A stretch of DNA of 43,902 nt from Minisyncoccota bacterium (GTDB lineage: Bacteria; Patescibacteriota; Minisyncoccia; UBA6257), in assembly GCA_028719125.1 (NCBI GenBank), contig JAQUKM010000001.1, forward strand, positions 30,757-74,658, written 5' to 3'. The position numbers and the translations under genes are program-made. Shown piece by piece: positions 33,834-41,985 of this stretch; positions within the stretch are counted from its first letter, which is position 1, and the number at the start of each line of letters is the position of its first letter. Below the pieces are notes generated by a model. That model did no database searches. It was not told the DNA's origin and worked only from the letters and a program-made list of their open reading frames with translations.

Positions 33834-35489
33834 ATGAAAAAGATTTTAAACTCTTTCTTAAAGAGATGGCAAATATTGACACCAAAAGAAAGACTTTTTA
33901 GCTCTATATTCTTTCTTTTGCTCATTGCCGGTCTCATTCTTTTAACCAATAATTTGTTGAACAAATTTACTACTCTAGAGCCCAAAGAGGGAGGAATTTT
34001 ACGATTAGGAACTATCGGTCGCCCAGCCTATATCAACCCTGTTCTTTCTCAATCCAATGATTGTGAAAAAGATTTGATCGAATTAATTTATAATGGCCTT
34101 TTTTCTGTTGACGGCAAAGGATCATTAATCCCTAAATTAGCGGAAAAAGTTGAAATCAGCGAAGATGGGACTAGCTATATTGTTTTTTTGAAAGAAAATG
34201 TATCATGGCATGATGGAATTCCTTTTACAGCAGACGATGTTGTTTTCACTTTAGAAACGATTCAAAACCCAAATATTAAAAGCCCTTTAAGATTAAACTG
34301 GGAAGGCGTAGTTGTGGAAAAACTTGGGTCAAATGTTGTCCGTTTCAATCTCAAGGGCGCTTACCAACCATTTCTTCAAAACCTTACTTTAAAAATAATT
34401 CCTAAACATCTTTGGGAAAATATTGAACCAACCTATTTTAGCGGAGCCGAGTACAACCTTAAACCCATTGGTACAGGCCCTTATCTTTTTGAAAGTTTGG
34501 AGAGAACAAAAGAAGGTAAAATTATCAATTATTCATTAGTCGCCAATGATAATTATTTTGAAAAAAAACCTTACATTTCAAAATTAATTTTCAAATTTTA
34601 CGATACTTATGAATTGGTCAAAAACGGTCTGCTTAAAAAAGAAATTGATGGATTTTTCCCTCTTCTAACTGAAGATATTGATTTTTTTGCCGATAAGAAA
34701 AACCTTAAAATTAATTCTTTAATTCTACCCCGTTATTACGCAATATTTTTAAACTTTGAAAATCCTTTATTCCAAAATAAATCTCTCCGTGAAGCTCTAA
34801 ATTTAGCAATTTCTAAACAAGAACTCGTTATGGAGATATTAAAAGGGCAGGCTCTTCCCCTAGAGGGACCTATAACCGCAGGTTTTTTGGGTGATATGTT
34901 TGATTTAAAAGCAGAATATTCCTTGGAAAAAGCCCAAGAGATTATTAGCCACTTAGGATTAGGTCAATCTGAAAAAGATTCAATAACTTTTACCCTTTCT
35001 ATTCCTGATAACAAAGAATTAATAAAAGTGGCAAATTACATAGTAAATTGCTGGGAAAAAATTGGAGTTTCTGTGGAATTGGAGATATTACCATTAGCTG
35101 ACTTGGAGAAAACAGTGATTCAACCTCGGTCTTATGACGCTCTTCTTTTTGGAGAAATTATTGGTCAAAATCCTGATTTATATTCATTTTGGCATTCTTC
35201 TCAAATTACAAATTCAGGGCTTAATCTTTCTAATTACCAAAATCAGGAATTAGATAAATTTTTGGAAACAGCAAGGCAAACCTTTAACGAGAAAAAACGT
35301 CTTGAAGATTTAAAAAATATTCAAGAGATTCTTTCTCAAGAAAAACCAGCTATTTTTCTATACAACCCTTTTTATCTTTATCTTCTGCCACAAGCAGTTA
35401 AGGGTAATAATATGCAGTATGTTAACTTTCCTTCAGAAAAATTTGCTGACGTAGAAAATTGGTATTTATACACCAAAAGAACTTTTTAA
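33834..35489 (+). CDS. membrane-anchored ABC-type peptide-binding protein (SBP family 5)
   Basis: A solute-binding protein of the oligopeptide/nickel type. An N-terminal hydrophobic segment (about residues 22-44 of this start) works as signal anchor; there is no lipobox cysteine. The mature part begins GGILRLGTIGRPAYINPVLS and contains WHDGIPFTADDVVFTLE, the family hallmark, then GTGPYLFES and the NLALAISKQ-type region (LREALNLAISKQEL). ABC permease and ATPase genes are absent from the neighbourhood. I use ATG at 33834; a TTG at 33825 would add three residues. tRNA-Leu follows. Confidence 0.9.
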   Translation: MKKILNSFLKRWQILTPKERLFSSIFFLLLIAGLILLTNNLLNKFTTLEPKEGGILRLGTIGRPAYINPVLSQSNDCEKDLIELIYNGLFSVDGKGSLIPKLAEKVEISEDGTSYIVFLKENVSWHDGIPFTADDVVFTLETIQNPNIKSPLRLNWEGVVVEKLGSNVVRFNLKGAYQPFLQNLTLKIIPKHLWENIEPTYFSGAEYNLKPIGTGPYLFESLERTKEGKIINYSLVANDNYFEKKPYISKLIFKFYDTYELVKNGLLKKEIDGFFPLLTEDIDFFADKKNLKINSLILPRYYAIFLNFENPLFQNKSLREALNLAISKQELVMEILKGQALPLEGPITAGFLGDMFDLKAEYSLEKAQEIISHLGLGQSEKDSITFTLSIPDNKELIKVANYIVNCWEKIGVSVELEILPLADLEKTVIQPRSYDALLFGEIIGQNPDLYSFWHSSQITNSGLNLSNYQNQELDKFLETARQTFNEKKRLEDLKNIQEILSQEKPAIFLYNPFYLYLLPQAVKGNNMQYVNFPSEKFADVENWYLYTKRTF

Positions 35490-35504
35490 GTTGCCTCTGA
35501 GAAC

Positions 35505-35588
35505 GCCTTGATGGCGAAATTGGCATACGCGCTAGCTTCAGGGGCTAGTTCCCGAAAGGGATTGGGAGTTCGAATCTCCCTCAAGGCA
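35505..35588 (+). tRNA. tRNA-Leu (anticodon CAG)
   Basis: Class II tRNA. The acceptor GCCTTGA pairs with TCAAGGC, and the discriminator is A at 35588. The anticodon stem CTAGC/GCTAG encloses the loop TTCAGGG, giving CAG. The long variable arm is TCCCGAAAGGGA, and the T arm is GGGAG-TTCGAAT-CTCCC. CCA is not encoded (genome continues CT). Confidence 0.96.
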
Positions 35589-35616
35589 CTTAACCTAAAC
35601 TCTAATTTAAAAAATA

Positions 35617-37338
35617 ATGCAGAGCAAAATAAAGTATCGGAAAAAAAGAACTCCTAAAATAGCAAAGCAAGCATCTGATTCCTTAAAGATTATTCCTTTA
35701 GGGGGATTGGAAGAAATTGGTCGCAATATGACTTTATTTGAGTACCAAGACCAGATTTTTATTATTGATATGGGGCTCCAGTTTCCTGATGAGGATATGC
35801 CGGGCATTGACTTCATTATTCCTAACATAGAGTATCTCCTTAGACATCCTGAAAAAAAATTATTGGGAATTATAATTACCCATGCTCATTATGACCATAT
35901 CGGGGCTATCCCCTATTTAATTGATAAATTAAATTATCCTCCCATCTACACCGCCCCCCTGAGTCGAGGAATAATTCTAAAAAGACAGGAAGATTTTCCT
36001 GATTTGAAAAAACTCAATATTCAAGAAATAAATGCTGGCCAAAATATAACCTTAGGACCCTTTAAAATCGTTCCTTTCCATTTAAACCATAATATTCCTG
36101 ATACTTTGGGTCTAGCAATTAATAGCCCTGCGGGTCTAATTATCTATGCCACTGATTTTAAGTTTGATCTCCAGCCGATAGCCGATAAACCAGCCGATCT
36201 CTCACGGATTATAGATCTCGCTTCTCCGGGAGTAACTCTTTTATTAGCTGACTCAACTGGCGCCGAAAATCCGGGACATTCCATTTCAGAAAAAACAATC
36301 ATGGACAATCTTGACCCTGTTTTTAGAGAAGCCCAGGGAAGAATTATCCTCTCAACCTTCGCTTCCCTTATCAGCCGCATTCAGCAAGCTATCTGGCTTT
36401 CTGAAAAATACAATCGTAAGGTTATTATCGAAGGATATGCGATGAAGACAAACATCGCTATTGCCGAAAAGCTTAAGTATTTATCCATAAAAAAAGAAAC
36501 TATTGTTAACTGGCAGGAGGCAAATCGTCTCGAACCAAATAAATTAACCGTTCTTTGCACTGGCGCCCAAGGAGAACCTGAAGCAGTTTTAATGAAAATA
36601 GTAAATAGAGAGCATAAATATTTAAGAATTCAAAAAAATGATGTTGTTATTTTTTCCTCCTCTGTTGTCCCGGGCAATGAATTAGCGGTCCAAAACTTAA
36701 AAGATAATTTAGCAAAACAAGGGGCTAAAATTTACCATTATAAAATGCTTGATATTCATGCTTCTGGCCATGGCTACCAGGAAGATTTGAAAACAATGAT
36801 TAATTTAGTCAAACCTAAATTTTTTATGCCTATCCATGGTCATTACTCCATGTTAAAAACCCATGGCGAATTAGCAGAATCCGTGGGTATTTCCACAAAG
36901 AATATTGTTACTGCGACAAATGGACAAATTATTGAATTAGGTAAAAATAAAATTATAGCGACACAAAAATTTGTACCTACAAATTATGTGATGGTTGACG
37001 GATTAGGTGTGGGTGATGTCAAGGAAGTAGTCCTTAGAGCTAGACAAACACTTGCCAAAGATGGAATTTTTATTATTGTCGCTTTAGTGGATAGAAAAAC
37101 AGGATTGCTTCATAACGATCCTCAAATTATTTCCCAAGGATTTGTTTATATGAAAGAGTCAAGGGATTTAATAAATCAAACCAAAAAATTAATTAAAGAA
37201 ATCGTCAGCTCTTCTACCCGCGGTCAGACATTCAACGAAGGATATATTCGTAATAACCTCAGAAATAAAATTGGTCTTTTTTTGTTCAAAAAGACACAGC
37301 GCCGGCCAATGATTCTCCCGATTGTCATTGAAATTTAA
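35617..37338 (+). CDS. rnj: ribonuclease J
   Basis: Metallo-beta-lactamase/beta-CASP ribonuclease with endo- and 5'-3' exo-activity. The basic N-terminal tail (residues 1-20) is followed by the metal motif THAHYDH (88-94), FHLNHNIPD, ATDFKFD and, in the beta-CASP part, STFASLISRIQQ, EGYAM and HASGHGYQEDL. FFMPIHGHYSM and the C-terminal RNase J domain complete the length (573). With RNase III and RNase Y in the same window, a Gram-positive-like decay system is indicated. It begins 28 bp after tRNA-Leu, and its stop overlaps that of tatD. Confidence 0.96.
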   Translation: MQSKIKYRKKRTPKIAKQASDSLKIIPLGGLEEIGRNMTLFEYQDQIFIIDMGLQFPDEDMPGIDFIIPNIEYLLRHPEKKLLGIIITHAHYDHIGAIPYLIDKLNYPPIYTAPLSRGIILKRQEDFPDLKKLNIQEINAGQNITLGPFKIVPFHLNHNIPDTLGLAINSPAGLIIYATDFKFDLQPIADKPADLSRIIDLASPGVTLLLADSTGAENPGHSISEKTIMDNLDPVFREAQGRIILSTFASLISRIQQAIWLSEKYNRKVIIEGYAMKTNIAIAEKLKYLSIKKETIVNWQEANRLEPNKLTVLCTGAQGEPEAVLMKIVNREHKYLRIQKNDVVIFSSSVVPGNELAVQNLKDNLAKQGAKIYHYKMLDIHASGHGYQEDLKTMINLVKPKFFMPIHGHYSMLKTHGELAESVGISTKNIVTATNGQIIELGKNKIIATQKFVPTNYVMVDGLGVGDVKEVVLRARQTLAKDGIFIIVALVDRKTGLLHNDPQIISQGFVYMKESRDLINQTKKLIKEIVSSSTRGQTFNEGYIRNNLRNKIGLFLFKKTQRRPMILPIVIEI

Positions 37339-38174
37339 ATATTAAATAACCGCCTCGCATTTTGAAAAGTAGCTTCCTCTATATCCTTTAGAGGAAGCTT
37401 TTTAATTTCGGCTATTTTTTTAGCCACTTCTTTAACATAAATCGGCTCGTTTCTCTTTCCGCGATAAGGCTCTGGCGCAACATAGGGAGCGTCTGTCTCT
37501 ATTAATATTTTTCCCAAAGGCGCTTTTTCTACCACCTCATCCATTTTTTGGGAATAAGTAATTACCCCTGAAAAACTTATATAAAAACCTTTTTTAATAA
37601 TTTGCTCCGCTTGAATTTTATTACCAGTAAAAAAATGGAATACTGCCTTATCCTCATACGACTCCTCATCTAAAATGCCTAGAGCGTCCTCATATAAATC
37701 ACGTATATGCAAACAAAGTGGTAAATGATATCTTTTGGCTGCTTGAACCTGTTTCCTAAATTCTTCTTCCTCTACTCTTTCATATTCTTCCCTCTCTTCC
37801 GAAGAAAAATTATTTAAATAGCTATAGTCTAAACCGCATTCTCCAACAGCAACAACTTTTGACTCTTCTAAAAGAGCCTCAAATCTTTCATCAAAAATTT
37901 CTGGTTTTAAAAAAACAGAGTTAGAATCGGCTAAATTTTTCTCACTTATTTCATTTTCGTCTTTTTTTGCGGGAATTAAATGGCTAGGATGCAAACCTAC
38001 AGTTGCCCAACAATTTTTATTATCTTTAGCAATAGTTATCGCCTTTTGTGAGGTCTCAAGGCAAGTCCCCACATTAATAACCCAAATACCTTCGGGTTTT
38101 AATTTTTTAATCACTTCTCTTCTATCTTTATCAAAAGCGGCTAAATTTAAATGGGTGTGAGAATCAAAAATCAT
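37335..38174 (-). CDS. TatD-family metal-dependent hydrolase/DNase
   Basis: A TIM-barrel hydrolase of the TatD family (279 residues). DSHTHLN at the N-terminus supplies two metal-binding histidines. ATVGLHPSH, VAVGECGLDY, LPLCLHIRD, FHFFTG and the ILIETDAPYVAPEPYRGKRNEP block are all canonical. TatD proteins act as 3'-5' exonucleases in DNA repair and turnover; the substrate is not known here. The stop overlaps the convergent RNase J stop by 4 bases. AI-2E and M16 genes precede it on the same strand. Confidence 0.93.
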   Translation of the reverse strand: MIFDSHTHLNLAAFDKDRREVIKKLKPEGIWVINVGTCLETSQKAITIAKDNKNCWATVGLHPSHLIPAKKDENEISEKNLADSNSVFLKPEIFDERFEALLEESKVVAVGECGLDYSYLNNFSSEEREEYERVEEEEFRKQVQAAKRYHLPLCLHIRDLYEDALGILDEESYEDKAVFHFFTGNKIQAEQIIKKGFYISFSGVITYSQKMDEVVEKAPLGKILIETDAPYVAPEPYRGKRNEPIYVKEVAKKIAEIKKLPLKDIEEATFQNARRLFNI

Positions 38175-38176
38175 TC

Positions 38177-39232
38177 TTATAAAAGCTGTTTCTGCGGCAA
38201 GTAAGAGGATAGGCGACCGCTATGAATATCCCTTATTAATTCAACCATTGCCGCAGCTAAAGGCAAGGCAATAATAATGCCGGCAAAACCCGCTAATTTT
38301 CCTCCCACTAAAAGGGCAATGATAATAACCAAGGGATTTAATTTCATAGTTTTAGCCCTTAATAAAGGGCTGACAAATCCTTCAATCGCCTGAATAACAA
38401 TAAAAACGATTAAGACAGTAACCCCTAATAATAAATGTTGGCTCATGCCGACTAAAACCGCTATCAAGCCAATAATTATTGGACCAATATATGGAATAAA
38501 ATCAAATAATGCCGTTAAAATAGCCAGTAATTCAGCATGACTAATGCCCAAAATTTTAAAACTGATAAGGGCTAGACCACCAACAATGCCGCTTAGAGTT
38601 AATTGGACTAAAAACCAGCTACTAACTTTCTGGCGTGTTTTTCCCCAAAGATCAATAAAATAATCTTCATAATTCTTTGGGGAAACCAAACGGATAGCTT
38701 TTTCTATCCCTTTTTTCTCGGTATTAATGAAAAAAGAGAAAAGAAGGACAAAAAAAGCAGTGGACGCCCCTCCTAGAATTTTAGTGATTATACTGGCAAA
38801 CTGGACCAAAAAATCATAAATCTGACCTTTGGAGATGCCGAATAAAGTCAAAAAATTTTCTATTGAAGACCCTGTAATCTGCCAATCCTTCCATAATTGA
38901 GCCAAAACTTCTTTATTCATCCAAGAAGGAATCAAATCCTTAAAACCCATTAAATAAGTGTTAAAAGCAGGAGCCAGCCAAAAAGCTAAAAGACCCAAAC
39001 CTCCCAAAAAAATCAAATAAACCGCAAAGGTTGCTAACCAGCGATTTTTCCATTTTACTTCTAAATAATCAATTGGTTTATCCAGTAAAGAAGCCAAGAT
39101 AAAACCAAGCAAGGCTATAAAAATAATCTGCCGAAAATACCAGGCAGCTATTATCGCAATACAAATAGCAAAAAACCTAAAAAAACTCTGCCAGGAGATA
39201 TCTATATTTATATTTTGACTGGATTTAAACAT
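38177..39232 (-). CDS. AI-2E family transporter / permease
   Basis: A 351-residue polytopic membrane protein with about seven or eight helices. An N-terminal pair (FFAICIAIIAAWYFRQIIFIALLGFILASLLDKP) is followed by a long soluble stretch. Then comes the typical C-terminal region GISHAELLAILTALFDFIPYIGPIIIGLIAVLVG and FVSPLLRAKTMKLNPLVIIIALLVGGKLAG. The family (TqsA/PerM/YdbO) exports diverse small molecules or ions, so AI-2 should not be assumed. The start overlaps the upstream M16 gene by 8 bases. Confidence 0.93.
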   Translation of the reverse strand: MFKSSQNINIDISWQSFFRFFAICIAIIAAWYFRQIIFIALLGFILASLLDKPIDYLEVKWKNRWLATFAVYLIFLGGLGLLAFWLAPAFNTYLMGFKDLIPSWMNKEVLAQLWKDWQITGSSIENFLTLFGISKGQIYDFLVQFASIITKILGGASTAFFVLLFSFFINTEKKGIEKAIRLVSPKNYEDYFIDLWGKTRQKVSSWFLVQLTLSGIVGGLALISFKILGISHAELLAILTALFDFIPYIGPIIIGLIAVLVGMSQHLLLGVTVLIVFIVIQAIEGFVSPLLRAKTMKLNPLVIIIALLVGGKLAGFAGIIIALPLAAAMVELIRDIHSGRLSSYLPQKQLL

Positions 39233-40496
39233 AAAGTAATTTTTCTAATTTTTCTTTGTTCTTGTGGGGTCCTATTAGAGCCAAGTTTAAAGATTGCGAG
39301 GTTAACAAATCCTGAGCCACTTTTTGGACATCACGACTAGTAACTTCCTTAATTTTTCTCAAATATTGCTCTGGGGTTTCAATTTGATTTTGCAGTAATT
39401 CCTGAAAAGCGATATCTTCTGCGGCATCATGAACGTTCTCCAAGGACAAAGCAACCCTGCCGGCAATAAAATCTTTTGCTTTTTTAAATTCCTTGCCGCC
39501 AACTAATTTCGTTTTGAATTTTTTCCATTCTTTTAAGGTAACCTTGATTACCTCTTCTAAACGGCTGTTATCCACCCCCGCCTTAACTGCCCAAAAGCCA
39601 TAATCTGAATACAAAGCCATAATACTACCAACGTAATAAGCAACCCCTAATTTCTCTCTAATTGTTTGAAATAGTATTCCCGACATTCCCCCATCGAAAA
39701 TTGTATCTAAAACCCTCAAAGCATATTTTCTTTTATCAAATAAATTTATTCCCCGAAAACCTAAAACTAAATGGCTCTGATCCGTTTTTTTATATTCTAA
39801 ACTAACCCCCGGTTTTGTCTGTTTCTCCTGAATTTTCTCTTTTGCCTTCCCCTGACCTGATCTTATTGCCCGGAAAGACCTGTGAATTTGTTTAACAATT
39901 TCTTTTTCAGAGAAATTTCCACTTGCAAGAATCAATATTGACCCTGCCCTATATTGAGATTCACAGTATTTTATAAGATCTTCTCTTTTAAACCTTTTAA
40001 TATTTTCCTTATTGCCAACGATCGGGCGACCAGCTGGTTGATTTTCATACAATAATTCCCCCCAAACATCCCAAATATATCTTTTGGGGTCATCTTGACG
40101 CATATTAATTTCTTCAATAATCACTCCTTTTTCTTTGTTTATTTCTTTTAATGGAAACTGAGAATTTAAAAAGATATCTGAAACTACATCTAAAGCAATA
40201 TCCTTATTTTGCTTGGCTACTTTGGCGTAATAACCCGTATATTCGCTTCCGGTAAAAGCGTTATAAGATCCGCCGATAGAATCCAATTCCCTAGTAATAT
40301 CAAGATTGGTAGGACGTTTTTTCGTTCCTTTAAAACACATGTGTTCCAGAAAATGAGAAATGCCGTTGTTTTCTTTCGTTTCAAAATCAGCGCCTGTATT
40401 GACTAAAACCATTATTTGAAAAGAGAGCGATTGTTTGGAAGGGACTGTTAAAACTCTTAAACCGTTATTGAATTTTGTTAATTTAAAATGGTACAT
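39225..40496 (-). CDS. M16-family zinc metallopeptidase
   Basis: A peptidase of the insulinase/mitochondrial-processing type. The inverted zinc motif HFLEH lies at residues 48-52 from the start used here, with EEINMRQDDP about 75 residues later giving the third ligand. The C-terminal half is the inactive M16_C domain (VLGFRGINLFDKRKYALRVLD, REKLGVAYYVGS). I use ATG at 40496; an upstream TTG at 40517 would add M-S-F-E-F-S-I, which is encoded by simple repeat DNA. The protein lacks an obvious signal peptide, so it is probably cytoplasmic. It is coupled to the AI-2E-family gene by overlap. Confidence 0.93.
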   Translation of the reverse strand: MYHFKLTKFNNGLRVLTVPSKQSLSFQIMVLVNTGADFETKENNGISHFLEHMCFKGTKKRPTNLDITRELDSIGGSYNAFTGSEYTGYYAKVAKQNKDIALDVVSDIFLNSQFPLKEINKEKGVIIEEINMRQDDPKRYIWDVWGELLYENQPAGRPIVGNKENIKRFKREDLIKYCESQYRAGSILILASGNFSEKEIVKQIHRSFRAIRSGQGKAKEKIQEKQTKPGVSLEYKKTDQSHLVLGFRGINLFDKRKYALRVLDTIFDGGMSGILFQTIREKLGVAYYVGSIMALYSDYGFWAVKAGVDNSRLEEVIKVTLKEWKKFKTKLVGGKEFKKAKDFIAGRVALSLENVHDAAEDIAFQELLQNQIETPEQYLRKIKEVTSRDVQKVAQDLLTSQSLNLALIGPHKNKEKLEKLLYV

Positions 40497-40523
40497 GATA
40501 GAAAACTCAAAACTCAAAATTAC

Positions 40524-40558
40524 ATTACTACATTGTTGAATTGTTTTAATGAAACAAT
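40524..40558. repeat. octamer array between glyS and the M16 gene
   Basis: Units ATTACTAC, ATTGTTGA, ATTGTTTT, then AATGAAAC in reversed character. In the M16 sense the first units read TCAACAAT. The end of the array abuts the glyS stop. Confidence 0.7.
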
Positions 40559-41923
40559 TTACCGCAATTTCTCTTGGATATACTGAATGAGATTCTTTGT
40601 GTTAACTCTTTCTTGTTTCATTGTGTCGCGGTCACGTACTGTAACTGTATCATCTTCTAATGTTTGGTAGTCAATCGTCACGCACCAAGGAGTTCCAATT
40701 TCGTCTTGGCGACGATATCTTTTGCCTATGTTGCCAATATCATCCCACATTGTCATAAATTCCGGCTTCAAAAGATTAAAAACTTTTTTGGCTTTTTCAA
40801 TTAACTCCTGCTTATTAGCCACCAAAGGAAAGACCGCTGTCTTATAGGGCGCAAGGACTGGTTTAATTTTTAGAACAATTCTCTTCTCGCTTTTGACCAT
40901 TTCCTCTCTATAACTTTCTACTAAAAGAGCAAAAAAACTTCTTTGAAGGCCGCCTGAGCATTCAATAATATAGGGGATAAATCTTTTTTTATTTATTGGG
41001 TCAAAGTAATTAAGGGTTTTGCCAGAAAATTTTCCTTGTTGCTTTAAGTCATAATCCGAACGATTATGAACACCCTCCAATTCTTCAAATTCATCAAAAA
41101 ACTTATACTCAATATCCCAGGCATCTTTAGCATAAAAAATTCTTTCTTCCGGGGAGTGCTGTCTCCAGCGTAGCCTTTCTTTGCTTAAACCTATTTCTTC
41201 TAGATACCAATTAAACCTGATTTTTTTCCATTCTTCATAAAATTTATCCGATTCTTCAGGGGCGCAAAAATATTCAACATCCATCTGCTCAAATTCGCGA
41301 ACTTTAAATAAAAATTTACCCAAGGTAATTTCATTGCGGAAAGCCTTTCCTATCTGAGCAATACCAAATGGAATCTTAACCGCCATTGTGTCTCTAATCG
41401 GCAAAAAATCAAGATAGATATTCTGACAAGATTCCCCTTTAAGATAAACTTTTGTTTTTTCTCCGGTTACAGAACCCACCTCAGTGGCCATTAATAAATT
41501 AAATTCTTTTACCACAGGAATTAAATTTCCTTGACAATCAGGGCAGACTAAACTTCCCTGTTTTAGAACCTCCCATTGGCCTGTTAGATTATTTTTTTTT
41601 AATTCCCATCCTTCAATCTTATCAGCGCGAAATCTTTTTTTACAAACTGGACATTGAATTAAGGGATCAGTAAAAGCCGTTGTATGACCACTGGCTTCCC
41701 ATGCTTTTGGATGCATTAGAATAGAACCGTCAATCAGAAACATATCTTCTCTTTCCTGCACCATTTTTTTAATCCAAAGGTCTCTGATATTCTTGGCCAA
41801 AAGTGAACCTAAAGGGCCAAAATCATAGACATTAGCAAAACCTCCATAAATCTCAGAAGAGGGGTAAACAAATCCTCTCCTTTTGCATAAAGAAACAATT
41901 TTCTCCATTAAATCATCTGCCAT
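40559..41923 (-). CDS. glyS: glycyl-tRNA synthetase, dimeric alpha2 type
   Basis: Class II synthetase that charges tRNA-Gly, of the single-chain (eukaryote/archaea/Gram-positive) type rather than GlyQ/GlyS. The N-terminus reads VSLCKRRGFVYPSSEIYGG, and motif 1 follows (FGPLGSLLAKNIRDLW). A zinc ribbon is formed by CPVC near residue 90 and CPDC near 128. Motif 2 is AQIGKAFRNEI, followed by REFEQMDVEYF. Motif 3 lies around YIIECSGGLQRSFFALL, and the C-terminal anticodon-binding domain ends the protein. The length (454) is typical. Confidence 0.96.
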   Translation of the reverse strand: MADDLMEKIVSLCKRRGFVYPSSEIYGGFANVYDFGPLGSLLAKNIRDLWIKKMVQEREDMFLIDGSILMHPKAWEASGHTTAFTDPLIQCPVCKKRFRADKIEGWELKKNNLTGQWEVLKQGSLVCPDCQGNLIPVVKEFNLLMATEVGSVTGEKTKVYLKGESCQNIYLDFLPIRDTMAVKIPFGIAQIGKAFRNEITLGKFLFKVREFEQMDVEYFCAPEESDKFYEEWKKIRFNWYLEEIGLSKERLRWRQHSPEERIFYAKDAWDIEYKFFDEFEELEGVHNRSDYDLKQQGKFSGKTLNYFDPINKKRFIPYIIECSGGLQRSFFALLVESYREEMVKSEKRIVLKIKPVLAPYKTAVFPLVANKQELIEKAKKVFNLLKPEFMTMWDDIGNIGKRYRRQDEIGTPWCVTIDYQTLEDDTVTVRDRDTMKQERVNTKNLIQYIQEKLR

Positions 41924-41952
41924 AGCATGTTTTCATATTTTTCCCATTTGGA

Positions 41953-41968
41953 TTCGCCAGCTGGTGGA
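41953..41968. repeat. 16-bp palindrome (TCCGCCAGYTGGCGGA family)
   Basis: TTCGCCAGCTGGTGGA, just downstream of the stop of the 579-residue gene. Related copies lie at 25722-25737 and, on the other side of the same gene, at 43734-43749. Confidence 0.7.
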
Positions 41969-41985
41969 TTGATATTTATAACTTA

